From assembly GCF_964355755.1 (NCBI RefSeq), contig NC_092677.1:16772101-16836100 (forward strand): a stretch of 64,000 nt of DNA, read 5' to 3'. The stretch comes from Antedon mediterranea. Taxonomy: Eukaryota > Echinodermata > Crinoidea > Comatulida > Antedonidae. Of the stretch, positions 48,216-62,100 are shown piece by piece. The position numbers were made by a program, and so were the translations under genes. The notes under the pieces are model-generated. The model worked only from the letters and a program-made list of their open reading frames with translations. It did not search any database and was not told where the DNA came from. How positions within the stretch are numbered: position 1 is the stretch's first letter; every line of letters starts with the position of its first letter.

Positions 48216-49061
48216 TTGTGTTATTTTATTTACATATTCACGGTACTAAATACGTAATACTTCATCATTTACTTATTGAGGCTTCCAAATTTGAATTTTA
48301 GAGGTAAAATGTACAAAACAAGTTGCATATCCAATCAAATACTACTGAATGAGTAATGTTTTATATTACGAATATATCACGTATATATAATAATATATAA
48401 TTATGTGTGTGTGAACGGACCCTGAGAAAAAGTACGTAAAATTATGTTTTAAAATTATATTAATTTTGTGAAAATTGTATATATGAAAATTAAAGTTCAT
48501 TCGTTCTTAATTATTTCATCAACTATAAAAATGATTTACGTCATAATGGTGTATTATATGTTTATATACATATGATTTGACATTGTTAAAATAAATAGTT
48601 TTTCTTAATTTATCAATACATTTTAAACAAGGAATCTCGATTTCATATAGGTTAATTAAGATAAGATTATACGTTTAACATTCATTCATAATACTAATCC
48701 ACTGTACTATATTTATTCGCGTCTAGTGCATAGTAATGCAAGAATGGGACCCCTCATTTTGGATATCCCTATCCAGAAAACACCTATTTTAAGGGGACAC
48801 ATTCCCGTAAAGAGAACGAGAGGAAGAATATATATACTACAAACTCCTATTCATGAGATCTAGTACTACTGTAAGATCAAGTGATCGAGAAAGCATTTCA
48901 GGAAGATAACTATTTTTTTGGCAAGGTGCGGCCGATATACTATTTGTATAAAGGTTATAAACACAATACAACCCAAGACTTGTGTATTAATGTGTAATGT
49001 TTCTAACTGTCCTAAACCAATAACCAACTTATTCTTTTGCAGAGGTGCCAACTTAAAAGCA

Positions 49062-49372
49062 TGACCAAACCATAGAGGGCGTCACGCTTTTAAAATACAA
49101 TATTCAAACAAAGAGGGCACCATTTAAAGGCTGTAGTCGTCAGAATCTACACTGTATAATTATGTCAGGCGCTTTTTAAGCAACCATAGATGGCGCTAAA
49201 TAACAATACATCAAGACAAAGAGGGCTCTATTTAAAAGTTGTCACGCGTTATCTATTCGTGTGATATGCCAAGGTCTCACAATGACAGGTGCTTTTTAAG
49301 CAACTATAGAGGGCGGTAAAATACAATACATCAAGACAAAGAGGGCGCTATTTAAAAGTGTCATAATCTGAT
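49062..49372. repeat. about 120-bp tandem repeat, three units
   Basis: Three diverged units carry the order CAA(C)CATAGAGGGCG, TACAATA, CAAAGAGGGC, CTATTTAAAAG and then GTGCTTTTTAAGCAA. Unit starts are near 49068, 49181 and 49301. Confidence 0.75.
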
Positions 49373-50172
49373 ATGCCTCAATTACAGGCACTTATTAAGT
49401 ATGGCATAAGTAAATTATTTTTGTATATCCAAAACAATCTGGAGACAAAATATTTGGAAACTTTCACTTACAAAAGCTTCACCATTTTGATAAGAATCAT
49501 AAAACAGCTTTCCACAATCATAATTTGCAAATTGCTCATTTTTTCTTTTGTGATATACCACTTTCCTCTATTTCAGTAACATTCTATTTTTTTTATAATA
49601 ATTTAATAAACAAAACATCCCTTTCTTGTTTTGAATAATATATATTCTTCATATATCAAGTTTCCCAAAAAACTTGTCCTAAAAGTTCGTAAATATGTTA
49701 AATATGAAAATTTTAAAGTTATTTTGCGTCATATATTTATAAAATGACGTGTGTGCACAGTAAGGTCTAAGAAAATTTAAGTGTGATAAAGAGTTACAAC
49801 ATTTAAAACATGAATGTTCTGTTCGATATGCGGATACCATTATATGATCAACGCTTTTAAATCCGATTGTATAGGATTTACATTAGTAAAACCAAACCGA
49901 ATGCAATATTGTTTATATGTCAAATTATACAGTATCTGCATAATAAAATGTGTTTACAACAGTATTTAGGTTTAGCAAATATATTAAAAATAAAATACAC
50001 AGAAAATAAAATCTTTACACAAAAGAAAAAAAAAGAGTAAAATATTTTCAAATAAGATAAAACACACATAAAATGAATTTAAATATAAATAAAATCAGTG
50101 TTTTTATCTGTTTTAAGAAACAGGAAATAGGAAAAAATGCAAGAAGAAATTTTGCAGTCGAGGTAAAATACT

Positions 50173-53100
50173 TCAATCATCTTTCTCTTCCTTGACAGCA
50201 ACAAACAACTTCTGGATGTAGACAGTACAAATATCTGCAAAAAATAAAAGACAACATAAATCATATATTCTTATTTTATTTATAAATCAATTTGTAGCTT
50301 TAGTAAACAAAAATGATACAAAGATAACATACAGAAGTCAATGTTTTGGTGTAAGCTTTAACATAGAAATGTTGCTCTAAAGTATAACATGTGGAGAGAT
50401 AAATTCAAAACCGTGAATCAGGAAAAACTATTATTTGAAAACCAGTTTAAAGGCCCATTTATATTAGAACGATCAATGAAAACGAGATAAATTTATGTTT
50501 TTCTTACATAAAACAATTAGTTTTCATCCTAGTACTATTTAGGATAACCATTTACGCTGACAAAAATAATATTTTCACAAGTCACATCAAATGATGTCAT
50601 GATTGTAAGAGCAATAATGTGACAATACGATAATACAATAATTTTGTTGTTCTTTTTAATCATGACACTATTTGATTAATAGATTTTGTATTTATTATTT
50701 TTATCAAAGACAGCATAAATGGTTATCTTATAGACTAGAATCAAAACGTTTCTCTGCTGAATTTTGTCTCAAATCATGATCAAACTCTCCAACAGGTCTT
50801 TCTCTATCTTTCTCTTATTGTTGACAATAGAGAGCTACTGTATCTTAGGCCTAATTCAGTGAGTGTTGTAGTAGGTCAATACCTAGGTTTCTATTGTAGG
50901 TCTGCACGCCTCTGCACCGTTTAAGTCATAACAACACATTCTGCTGCCACCTATAGATTTGTGGTTCTCGTTGGAACACGAAACATACAACATTTTCTAA
51001 CCCACAGACCGGGAACGGAAATGTATTGGTTGATCGAGATATCGAAAGCTCTCTAATAATCAAACTACTTACAAACAAAATCTTTCCAGAATTTTGGAAG
51101 TCCTTGGTAGTAAACAAAAAGTAAATAAACCGGTACACCGGAGAGAGTGATGATAATTCCAATGAGTGTGTCCATAGGAGCAGCCCATATACCCATGACA
51201 ACCAGGAAAATACAGGCTATAAGGAACGATATGGGCAGCAAAAGGTTAACCTGAAGAAAAAGAAAAAAACATCAACATTTAAAATAATTGAATTTTAAGA
51301 AAACATTCATATTATTATACAGTTATACTATTTTCTCTTTATTATCTACTGTGCTGCCCTCTATATGCTAATATTGATTGAAATTGATTGAAATATGAAT
51401 TGATTGAAATTGATTGATTGATTGAAATATATATTTATACTGGGTAACCTCTTCAGTCAAAGACTGGTCTCCCAGAGGGGTGATCAGTGGCTGTGATGTA
51501 CTAATACACCGGGGTAACCCCCTACTCGAAAGATGTACTAGGTTCTTTAAAGTGCACACAAGCTAGATGTGTACACTGGACCTACGGTTTATAGTCCTTA
51601 TCCGAGAAGACTCGTTCTACCACCAGAACCATGGAGTTAGTGAGCCTCGAACCCATGCCGATGTTATGCCTACGTAATTACGGTTCCACTGTCTTAACCG
51701 CTCGGCCACTCACTCACTCACAAATACACCAAAAACAAACAAGTAAATGACTGAAACCCTTATTTAACCTATTCAAATAAAACTCCTTTAAGTGGACAGT
51801 TTCCTGTGACATGAACAAGGGGAAAATTACACTATGGTCAAGCTTTAGTCAGGAGACACTCCTTATCACAGGAACACTGTACTGTGACTTGAAAAAGGGG
51901 AAATATTCACTACACAGACATGCGACACTCTGCCATATCATGGAGACACTTTCTGTCAAATAAACAGAGGAAATATACACTGCACAAGCATTATTCATGG
52001 GACAACTTTTCATGTGAATTGAACACTTTGTAGGGATTGTAGGGGTTCCTCTGAAGTAATTCATGTATTTAGCTCAACATCTGGAGAAGTCCTCATCTAA
52101 AATGGGCCAAGCAGGCCCATTAAATTTCGTCATGGATGAGTTTACATGAAAATTACTTCAAATCTGAAGTGGGCTTCCAAGCCAAGTACAGGTGGCCCTG
52201 GGGTGCACTTTTGTCAGTACATTAAACAAAAAGTACATTTGTTTTTACCTTAATTGGTCTTGTTCTGTCTGGTTCATAAACACGAAGGTACAATAGCGCT
52301 GCAATGGATATTCCTACTGACGTCCATGTCACAAAACTAAAGTAGTTGATTAGAGTTATAATGTTGGGTGACAGAAGGTACATCAGGGACAATATGCACT
52401 GTAAAATAAAACAACACACACACATTGTATTTTACATTTTATCTAATTTAATTGCATGCTTCATATACAGTTTGATACATACAGTATGTTTCAAATATTC
52501 AAGGCAATATTTCATCGGTAGACAAATTATTACATTGGAGGCCACTTGCTACAGTATTTTTTTTCAAAAAGTACATATTAGAGAGTTATTGAAAGACCCA
52601 TGGTTAGCAACACTATTGTAATAATGATGGCACTTTTCCACTAGGCGAATCTGTTCATGGGAATCTTATAGCTTATACAGATGCATGTTCATGTATCCAT
52701 CTTCAAAATCCCTTCCAAATGTGTTTCAGCGAAATTGGTAGTGCAATACTTTATACTCTTTCCGATGAGTTGTTACACCTTTATGAGCATTCATTTATGC
52801 AAATCGCAAATTTCAGCAGGTATGCGATAAAAATGAACATTGATGCTACTCTTGTAGTGAAAAGTAATGCATTTTTCTTTCCTGCGCCTAGTGGAAAACA
52901 GGCTTAAAAGATTTATACACATAAGAATTAAGCCACATTGACCAACAATACATAATAACCTAGTAAGATCTAAAATGACTGTAAGAGCAAATGCTTACAG
53001 TAGTTCCAACCATGACAAAACTAATGGAAACTATAACCTTAAACTTCTAATAGAGCTTCCGCACGTGTATGGTTATATTTATACAGATATGTTGTGAAAA

Positions 53101-56100
53101 AACAGAATTTAGACTATAGATTAAAAATCAAATTTACCGTCAGTACGAGTGATGGTGTTGGTGTCCTGTATTTTACACTGATCATAGCAATGGCATCTGG
53201 AAGATGCCCTTGACGAGCACCGACAAAATAGATTCTGTAAAAAAAAAACAAGTTCTTAAATAATTGGATAATGTCAACATTAGTACAAAACAATTCTATC
53301 AACTATATGGTCCACATATTTAGAAAATCTAAGCTGAAACCATGTTTCTTTATGACAGAGAGACAATAGTTAAACTGCATATTAGATGTCAACTATATGA
53401 ACCAGTTAAGAAATGATTTAACAATACCTTGAAACAGTTAGTTAAGAGTAAACCATTTTACTTTATCTTGAACCAGTTGAAGGTAACACAATTCACTATG
53501 AACCAGTTAACTAAACTATTTTACTTTATCTTGAACCACTATTACTATACCTTAAATTAGTTACAGAAACACTACAGAACCATTTTACTTTATCTTGAAC
53601 CAATTAAGCCATACCTTAAACCAGTTACAGTAACACTACAGAACCATTTTACTTTATCTTGAACCACTCTTACTATACCTTAAATTAGTTAAAAGCAAAC
53701 TATTTCACTTTATCTTGAAACAGTTAATAGTAACCATTTAACTTGAACCAATTAAGAGTAAACTATTTTACTATATATTGAACCAGTTATAGAGTAAAGA
53801 ATTTTATAATATCTACCTTGAACCAGTTAAAAGTAAACCATTTACTCCTCCAAATGTGGATAAAGCAACAGAAATAGGCATGATCCAAGCCATTGGTCCA
53901 AGCAACTTTTGTCCAAAAGTCTACAAAGATAAAAATGGAAAAAATACAGTATACTCTTAATAAATCAGATACATTTTAAAATCTTTATTAAATAGTATTG
54001 GATCCATATTCAGTAAAATTAAAAAAATAAAATTATGTTTATAAAAATTAATTTGTTAATACAAATAGCATGTTTCTGAAAAGTTATGTTCTTTACCATG
54101 CATGAGCAATTGAACCCATAACATTATTTATAGTTATTAAAAGGAAATTTAACAAGAAGGTGATATGGTTTTAAGATATCTATGTGGACTTGTTATGCAT
54201 CTGCTTATTTTGTAATAATATTTTTACTGGAGTTTACACTTCTGGAAATCAAAAGTCTTTTATTTTGATAAAAGTTCTGTATCATAGTATAAAACCTACT
54301 CCAAAAAGCAAGAGGAGAGCCAGGATTCGATGTTTTGAAATAAATTGATCATCATCAGGAATGACAATAATTCCAAAAAACAGATAATTAAAACTATAAT
54401 ATAGTAATATGCATAAATATGCAAATGAGATTCTGAGTATGTATCTATTTTTACAATAAACTACCAAATGTTCAGTTGACTGCACACAATTCACAGATAA
54501 TAGCTGTTGGGCTTTACACATATGGTAGTAACTGATTAATATATAATCAGTGAAACACGCTTCCTAAGGGTCGACAACCTAGAATACGAGTATTTGCATT
54601 TGTACAAATGTGAAGCGACAAGCCTGCAACAACATACTAACACAGGCACATCAAACAAGAACAAAAACCCTTAATTAGCTTAATTTCTAATTTAGAAATC
54701 ATTCCATATGACTTCACATGAACTAATGTTGACCTCACTGAACCGTCCCCAGACAATAGAGGGAAATGTCAGGAGCAATGCAACCATAAGTTCTCAATTC
54801 TGTAATACTAATGCAGTTGTTAAGATGGAATAGTACTTTGAACAAGAAAAAATCCTAAAACAGTCGGTTTTACTACCAAAACCATAAAAGAAACAAACAT
54901 TGCATAGAACACATCTGAATCCCAACGGAAGTAGCATTCCCATAACTAGAGAGTGTATTTGCTTTCTTTTAAGTGCTACAGTAGTTTATCTTTTTGGAAA
55001 AAAAATGTTCTGGCATAAACATAGTATAGCAACCGCATACACATAATATAATCATTGATGATTGGGCAACAAAAAAAGACGTGGCTCTTGGAAGCAAATA
55101 TGAAGCGTGTGCGAAAGCTAGCAAGGAAATTGAAAAATTGAAATCGAGAACTTTTGTTGTTTTGAGAGACAAATATGGAACATACCATTGATTTTTTTGT
55201 TGATCAGACAGCTAGGGTATACGTACAGATTAAAGTATAATTTATATTTTCTCTATATTCAGTTTTTATGTCAGGTTCATATCAAATACAGTTATTAACT
55301 ACCATCTAAAAACTTGTCATAAAATAGAAATACATAGTTAATGTTAAGTATCATTTTTTTTTTTTATTTATTCGGTATATAAAAATATATTACAAAACGA
55401 CAGTCAAGGACTGAAATGAATTGTATTACAAATAACTAAAAATTAGTTATGCGCACATTTCAAAGCTTGCTTTATTACTGCACTATCATTCATTTTTTAA
55501 GGTAAAAACCAAATTACTAATTTTTGTTCTTTAAAATAATTGATTAACTCTTCCCACGTATTATCTTGTATCCTTTTATTTAAACATCTATGTAAACTTG
55601 ATTGATTGATAAAGAAGTTTATCTTGTACAGTATATTTGTATCATTTATGTTCCAAAACACCCTTTTAATACCAACATCATTACGCAGTACACACACTGG
55701 ATATTTTCTTTTCCACATACAATATGCATACAAACAGTAGTATAAACTGGCCAATTACATAAACTATATCATGCTTAATATAAACCAAGTATCATTTGGG
55801 ACTTAGAGGGTGATGTTGACACAACCACATGGCACTAGGCCAGGATTGAACCCTGGACCTTTTTACTAATCCAAACTTTTTTTTAACCCAGTATTCCAGC
55901 CATTAGTCACTTTAGTATTTGGTTTGCATAATTATGAAAATGGCAAAGCTAAATTTAGTGTTTATGAAATTATGGAATTAGGTAAATATCACTCAAATTA
56001 TTAGATAATGTTTAATTGCCTTATTAAAGACAAATTGTGATGATTCATCTGGTTTCTGAGAATATGAGTTTGATTTGCCAAATTTCTACTGATAACTATA

Positions 56101-59100
56101 ATTTGAAGGCATGAAATTTCAATTATTTTCTATTACTGTACGTACTTAATTCCTTTCCATCATCCTCTAAAATTTAACAAAATTAACACTGTAGAGTTGT
56201 AACAACCAAATGAAATGATCAATGACATATAGGCTGAAATGGATAACTCCCTACTCTTTCTAAAACATGCACTCACTGGGTTATTTTAAATGTACACTGG
56301 ACATAACACAAAATCAGAGAATCATTTGTTTTATCATAGGTACATCCCTAAGGTGGTCAAACTATGATTACAGGTAAAGTTCATGTCCTTTAAAATCTTA
56401 ACCGAGAAGTCTTATTGGACCACTAGTTATGGAATGTATTTATTACCAATGCAATAGAGATGGATAAATACATAAACAAAAAGAAACATAAAAATGATCA
56501 TTAACTAGAAGATTGAACATTTGGTCACATTAGTCCCTTGAAGTTGCTATGGTTTCCATCCAGTGCATCAGCCTAAACTGTTGGCTAATTGCCAACATTC
56601 AAGCTTTAACTTATAAATTATAGCTTTTGTTTGATTCTATTTGATGGCGTAGGATCTACTGTTCTAATGATAATTTTTCAATTTTTGTATTTCTAAAAAA
56701 AAAATGTTTGGATGGAATAAAAAATGGTTGGATTTTGGATTCGGGCCTAATCAAATGTCAATGTCATTATGTCAATGTCATTCAGTAAAATAAATAACAT
56801 GTGTTCAGGAACTCGCAAATTCTATGAAAATGGATTTTTATTATGATTCATATCAAATCTTAAATCCAAATGAATTAAGGTATTGTTGTTATTGATTTAT
56901 TATGACTAAGACTATAAGAGGCTATTGTTGAACGTGTTGAGCAGATCGTCGTATTAGGTAAAGGGACCAAATTAAGTTTACTGCAGTTGCTGTAGTAACT
57001 ACATTTTGTTTATGCAATTATTTAGTTTGGACTGTAATACAACAATGTGAATGTATGTAGACAAATTTTAACCAAAAAAAAGTTTATATCTATTGCAATG
57101 TTTGTACAAGAGCTATATTCTGTGCATTTTTGGTGAGTAAGTCAGCCTGCATAAACACAAAGTGTGATAAACTGCACTCAAGCAGCTCTACAACCATTGG
57201 CAAAACCAATCAACCATCATTCAGGTTAATTATCAACGATATTACAATTATCTGGCTTTTCATTAAAACCAATGAAATAAAAGTACTTAGTTAGACGTCA
57301 AAGCAGGGAGATCTCCTTGGTCAGTCAGATTTGACAAAGTTCAATATTGACCATTCTTAGTATTTTGTTTGTGTTTTTGTACTGTCAATCATAGTCTTTA
57401 ATTTAACTTGTTTTATATTATTGTTTTTGTTATATTTACGTGTTTAATGCAATACTTTGTAATGTTTATATTTTTTATTTTAGATTGTAAAGGATCCCAA
57501 TGGAAATAAGCTGATAAGCTTTTTGGGCTATCCTGGAAAATCTTTTATAAATGTATTATTTGTAATGTCCGTAATTTATGTTATCGCTTTGTATGTATTT
57601 TTTATGATGATTTTCCAAATAAATTCAAATCAAATCAAATCAAATCACTGTATAAAGTACCATCTGCTTTATATTCCTGATTAAACAATAATGGTTAATT
57701 AATTAATCATTTAAACCATATGTGGATATGAATAATTAAGCTATGTCTATTTGTCTGGTTAGATTACAATTCACTATGCTAAATGGTAGTGGTAGTATGG
57801 TAGTACAATTTTATAGGGTATACTATCGTGTTCATGTGCTTTAAAATATCACAACCACCATGAGCAAATAAATCAAAGAGAAGTGCTTTAAAATATCACA
57901 ACCACCATGAGCAAATAAATCAAAGAGAAATTAAAACGTAACATATTGGATTAAGAGCAAAAGAGGGAGATTCATGCACAGCCATCGGAAGTTGGTTCCA
58001 AAACTTTGGAGCAGTGGCATTGAAGGAACAATTGCCACAAAGTTTAAAAGGGACAATAAGGATAGTGGAAGAAGAGGTAGACCAAAGTGAGCTCATACAT
58101 CCATCTGGCAATGTGCAATGTATATATACATTACACACTAAACTATTTTAATTTTCAGTTATACATATTTAACTTTTATTATTGTTGTCAATAAATTAAA
58201 AAATTATAGCCACATAATGCACACTATATGATTATGTATTCAAATTTATGATTTGTGATCTTTAAGGCTGGCAAAATAAAATCATTATGGGCTATTGAGA
58301 TTTTTTGTAGCCAGCATACTAAATCTCTTGAGCTGATGTCTGCCACATAATATTAGCTCAAATTAAAACCTAATTAGTTACAACTCAATAAATAATATGA
58401 GTACTGATATTGCAGCTAATATTTATAAAGAATTTTATGATCATTTAAAAACGGAGGAAAACAAATTTGAAGCAGATATTTTTAAATAGTAAAAAAAAAC
58501 TATAAATTTAGGACTCCGCTATTCAGATGACATTTTAAGGAGGCATGTTGTTGGTCCTGAATGTCCCTTTATTTCTAAGCCTTAAATTAAAAGGGTCGAG
58601 AGTGACTCTAAATAGAAAAAAAATGTATCAAAAGGGGCATTAGAGCCAAAAATTGTTATTATTACAAGTATGTTCTGCTGTATATGTATGCTTTTTTGTA
58701 TGCTATCCAAAATGATCAGAAGAAATTGCACAGGTGATCAAAATATCAAGAAACGCTCATGATTATTTTGGGAGACTTGGAAGGTCTGTTGGTACTTTGT
58801 TTGAGAAGACAGTAAAACACCAAAAACTCACTTTACTGATTGGCAATTTGCGAAATCAAAACTAAACAATCTCTCTAAAAACTCTGCCACTTTCTGTGAA
58901 CAGTAGACTTCAATCAATGATACCTACCACAGCTACTGCCTTAGAAATGAGGAGTTCTTCTGGTGACATTGCTGTGAAGTAAGCAATGTTTGCCAATACA
59001 TAGATCAGTATAACAACTGGTACAGATAATGCAATAGCTCTTGGTAAATTTCTACAAAGACAAAAAAACAATTCTATATTTATTTATAATGTCAAGTGAA

Positions 59101-62100
59101 AGATTTGGAATTGTTCTAAAGATTCCAAATTCAGAAAAGAGCCTGATTAATAAAAACATTGGAATCAAACTAGGTCAGAAAGGAACCCCATAACCTGTAC
59201 AGTCCCACCACATGAGAACATTTTAACACTTATATTTGACAGCATTATGCCCATCTAACTGTTTATAAATCAAACACTGAATGCACAGGTGCAATGTTAT
59301 GAAATATCACAATTTTCAATTCACAGGAATGTTTTTCAATTTTCCTGGGTACAATTAAAACAAAAAACTTAAACTAGACTGGGTTCAAAATAAATATATA
59401 TTATTTTTTATAGAAGGCAGACATCATGGCCCTGGAGAATATGTTGCTGTTGTATGATGTTTAAATCTAGTAATGTATGTGGTATAAGTTATAAATCGCT
59501 GGTTTGGAGGTGTTAAGACACAAGTAGAAACAATATTGTGGCTAATAAAAGTGGTTTTTTATTTGAGTAGCAAAACTGACAGCTACAGAAATGCTTCAAT
59601 GATTTTATCCTTTTTTTAAACACAATTGACCAATTAGAACATCGCAAAATAAACACTCATAGGGCAACATTTTCATATCTACCAGATTTTTTATCATTCC
59701 ATATTAAATGAAATAACATTTTCAAAAAAGCTTACTAGATTCTACTGAAAGGGTTTAGCCTCTTGAAATAACATTGAATTAAATAAATAAATGAATGTGT
59801 GGTTATTATAAATTTAATAGAAAGGGAAATTTTTAACAATAGATACATTGCTGGTATACCAGCTAAAATGCATGTACTGGTGGTTACGAACAAATCATCA
59901 TCAAACGCATCCAAGATGGAGTTCATAATACAATGTCACAGTCCTTTGTTATTAAAACAAATATTTTATTGTACTGTATAGGTAATTCAGAAAAGCTTGG
60001 TGCAATAGTACTTATTTATCAGTGGCATGAGCACTCACTGGCTAAACCCCCTTATTGGGCCTGAGCAGAGCCCAGATGATGATGAAAAAATGTTGAAAAT
60101 CGACGGCCAATGCAAAAGCTAGGGCTGCAGGCCTCTGTGTTATAAACCTACAGTAATTTTCAGCAACCAGAATATACAGAAGCAGCCTAACAATACATTT
60201 TGTATTCCCTTATTGGGAGTAATAAATAAATTGTGTTAATTAAAAAGACCGATCAATATTATACTAGTATTTTAGCTGAAACTACTGCAATATGCGAGAG
60301 AATCTTAAAATACTGCAGAGAATTGAGTATAAATATCTTCTCAGTGAATCTTTCAATCCGATGTTGATCATGTTGGTGGGCCCAGAGCAAATCCTGGCAC
60401 CAGACAAAAGAGTCAAAGGTAGAGAGGTTAGCTGCCCTTTTAGGCAGACAATAATGTTGAACGTGCAGACATGAGCATTTACTTAAAATGTTAAAAGATT
60501 TTAAAGCAAAGATCTGGTAATTTACAGCAATTACCCATTGATCTGTATATCACCCTGTGAGAATTAATGTCTTTTGCTGTTTACCATAGATGTTTAATAT
60601 TGATAAATATGATTTATAGGCCTGAATATTGTTCAATGTACCATAAATTTGTCAGGTAAACTCTAAATACTGGAAATACTTTCAATCAAAGATTTCCCTA
60701 CTTTCTGTATCCGGTTTGCCATTGTTGATAAATGTCAGATCTAAGGGCAGTCAAAACTTTTTTAGGTAATAGGAACATGTTCCTAGGTTGTCTGTCCTCT
60801 GCCCTCCACCTGTATGTTGTTCATAATATTTTGTCATTTGGTATGGCACGCCAGGACCGACATAACTATGTCAAATTGTTGAGTTTACACATCGCTTGTG
60901 TTGAGTTGTGACACATTGCGTGTGTTGAGTTTTTTACACACATCACATACAGTATATCGAGAAGCAAATATAAAATTGACGAATTGAAAAAAAAAATTAT
61001 TTACCTGAAAAAACAGTAATTTTTTATTTGTCTTTCTAGCCACACCATTGTAATTCTTTTAGAGATTTGTCTTATATAATGTTGTAACAATAACATATTC
61101 TGTCTCATAATTATTTTAAAAGAAAACATAATTATATTTAAACATTGTTTGTGTTTGTTTATAATCTAGACTACAGTTAATTTCACATTAATGTACCGAG
61201 AAAGGGGAAACTAAACAGGGCCCTTAATAGGGGTTAGTCATATTGTTAAACATATTGCAACTTGGTCGTTACACAGGAAAGTTTCCCCTGAATATGGATG
61301 TCCCAAAGGCCCAAGGGAAAGGTTCTACTGTGCCTGTAATAGAACCCCACAACCAAAACAAATCTCAGAGCACCCCACCCCCAATTGCCTTTCTTCTGAA
61401 GAACTTTACCTATTACAAAGTTTTATGTGGCAGACAGTAATGGGCTAAATACATACAATGTATATTTATATTGTAACTGAAGACATTTTAGTAGACAAAT
61501 CACAGGTGTACTTTCATAACACACAGGTGGTGATACAGTACCTTGGAGAGAGAACAATCATAACCCAGGAGAAGTCTGGAAGAGGTAATAGGGTCTGGTA
61601 ATATCAACAGGTGTATAAAATAAAATCCTGGGTCACTTAAATGTTAGTGATTGTATTAAGTCACCCAACCTATGAGTTCTTAGAAACCAACTGATGCATG
61701 TATAATAATCTTGCTGACGTAACTATGGTAATGATAAACAAAAACTTTACCTTGCTGGATCCTTCAACTCTTCTGTAACATAGTTTAAATAATTCCTGAA
61801 AAATTAAAAAAATTTATTACTAATTATAAATTCATTTTTAAAAGTAATACATGAGTTCAGTAGAGTAGTAATAGTGGTTTAAGAGAAAACATTATTGCTG
61901 TTTCTAGACACTACGTAAAGTTAAATCTATAACCATAACGCATGTCTTTGCCATGTGCAATGAAATAATTTTATTTTTAATGATTTGACTGCTATTTTTA
62001 TCAAGAATCTTTGAAAGAAATTTAAATGAGATTGACATAATTTATAAACAGCCAATTTAACTTTATTTGTTTATTTTTAAAAACTTTATTACATTTATTG

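Larger units (their letters stand above)
46061..50172. other. intergenic region between LINE array and SLC7 transporter
   Basis: About 4 kb without a recognisable gene. It contains MITE relatives (46845-46993, 48111-48215) and a tandem repeat (49062-49372); the final part is the 3' flank of the transporter. Confidence 0.55.
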
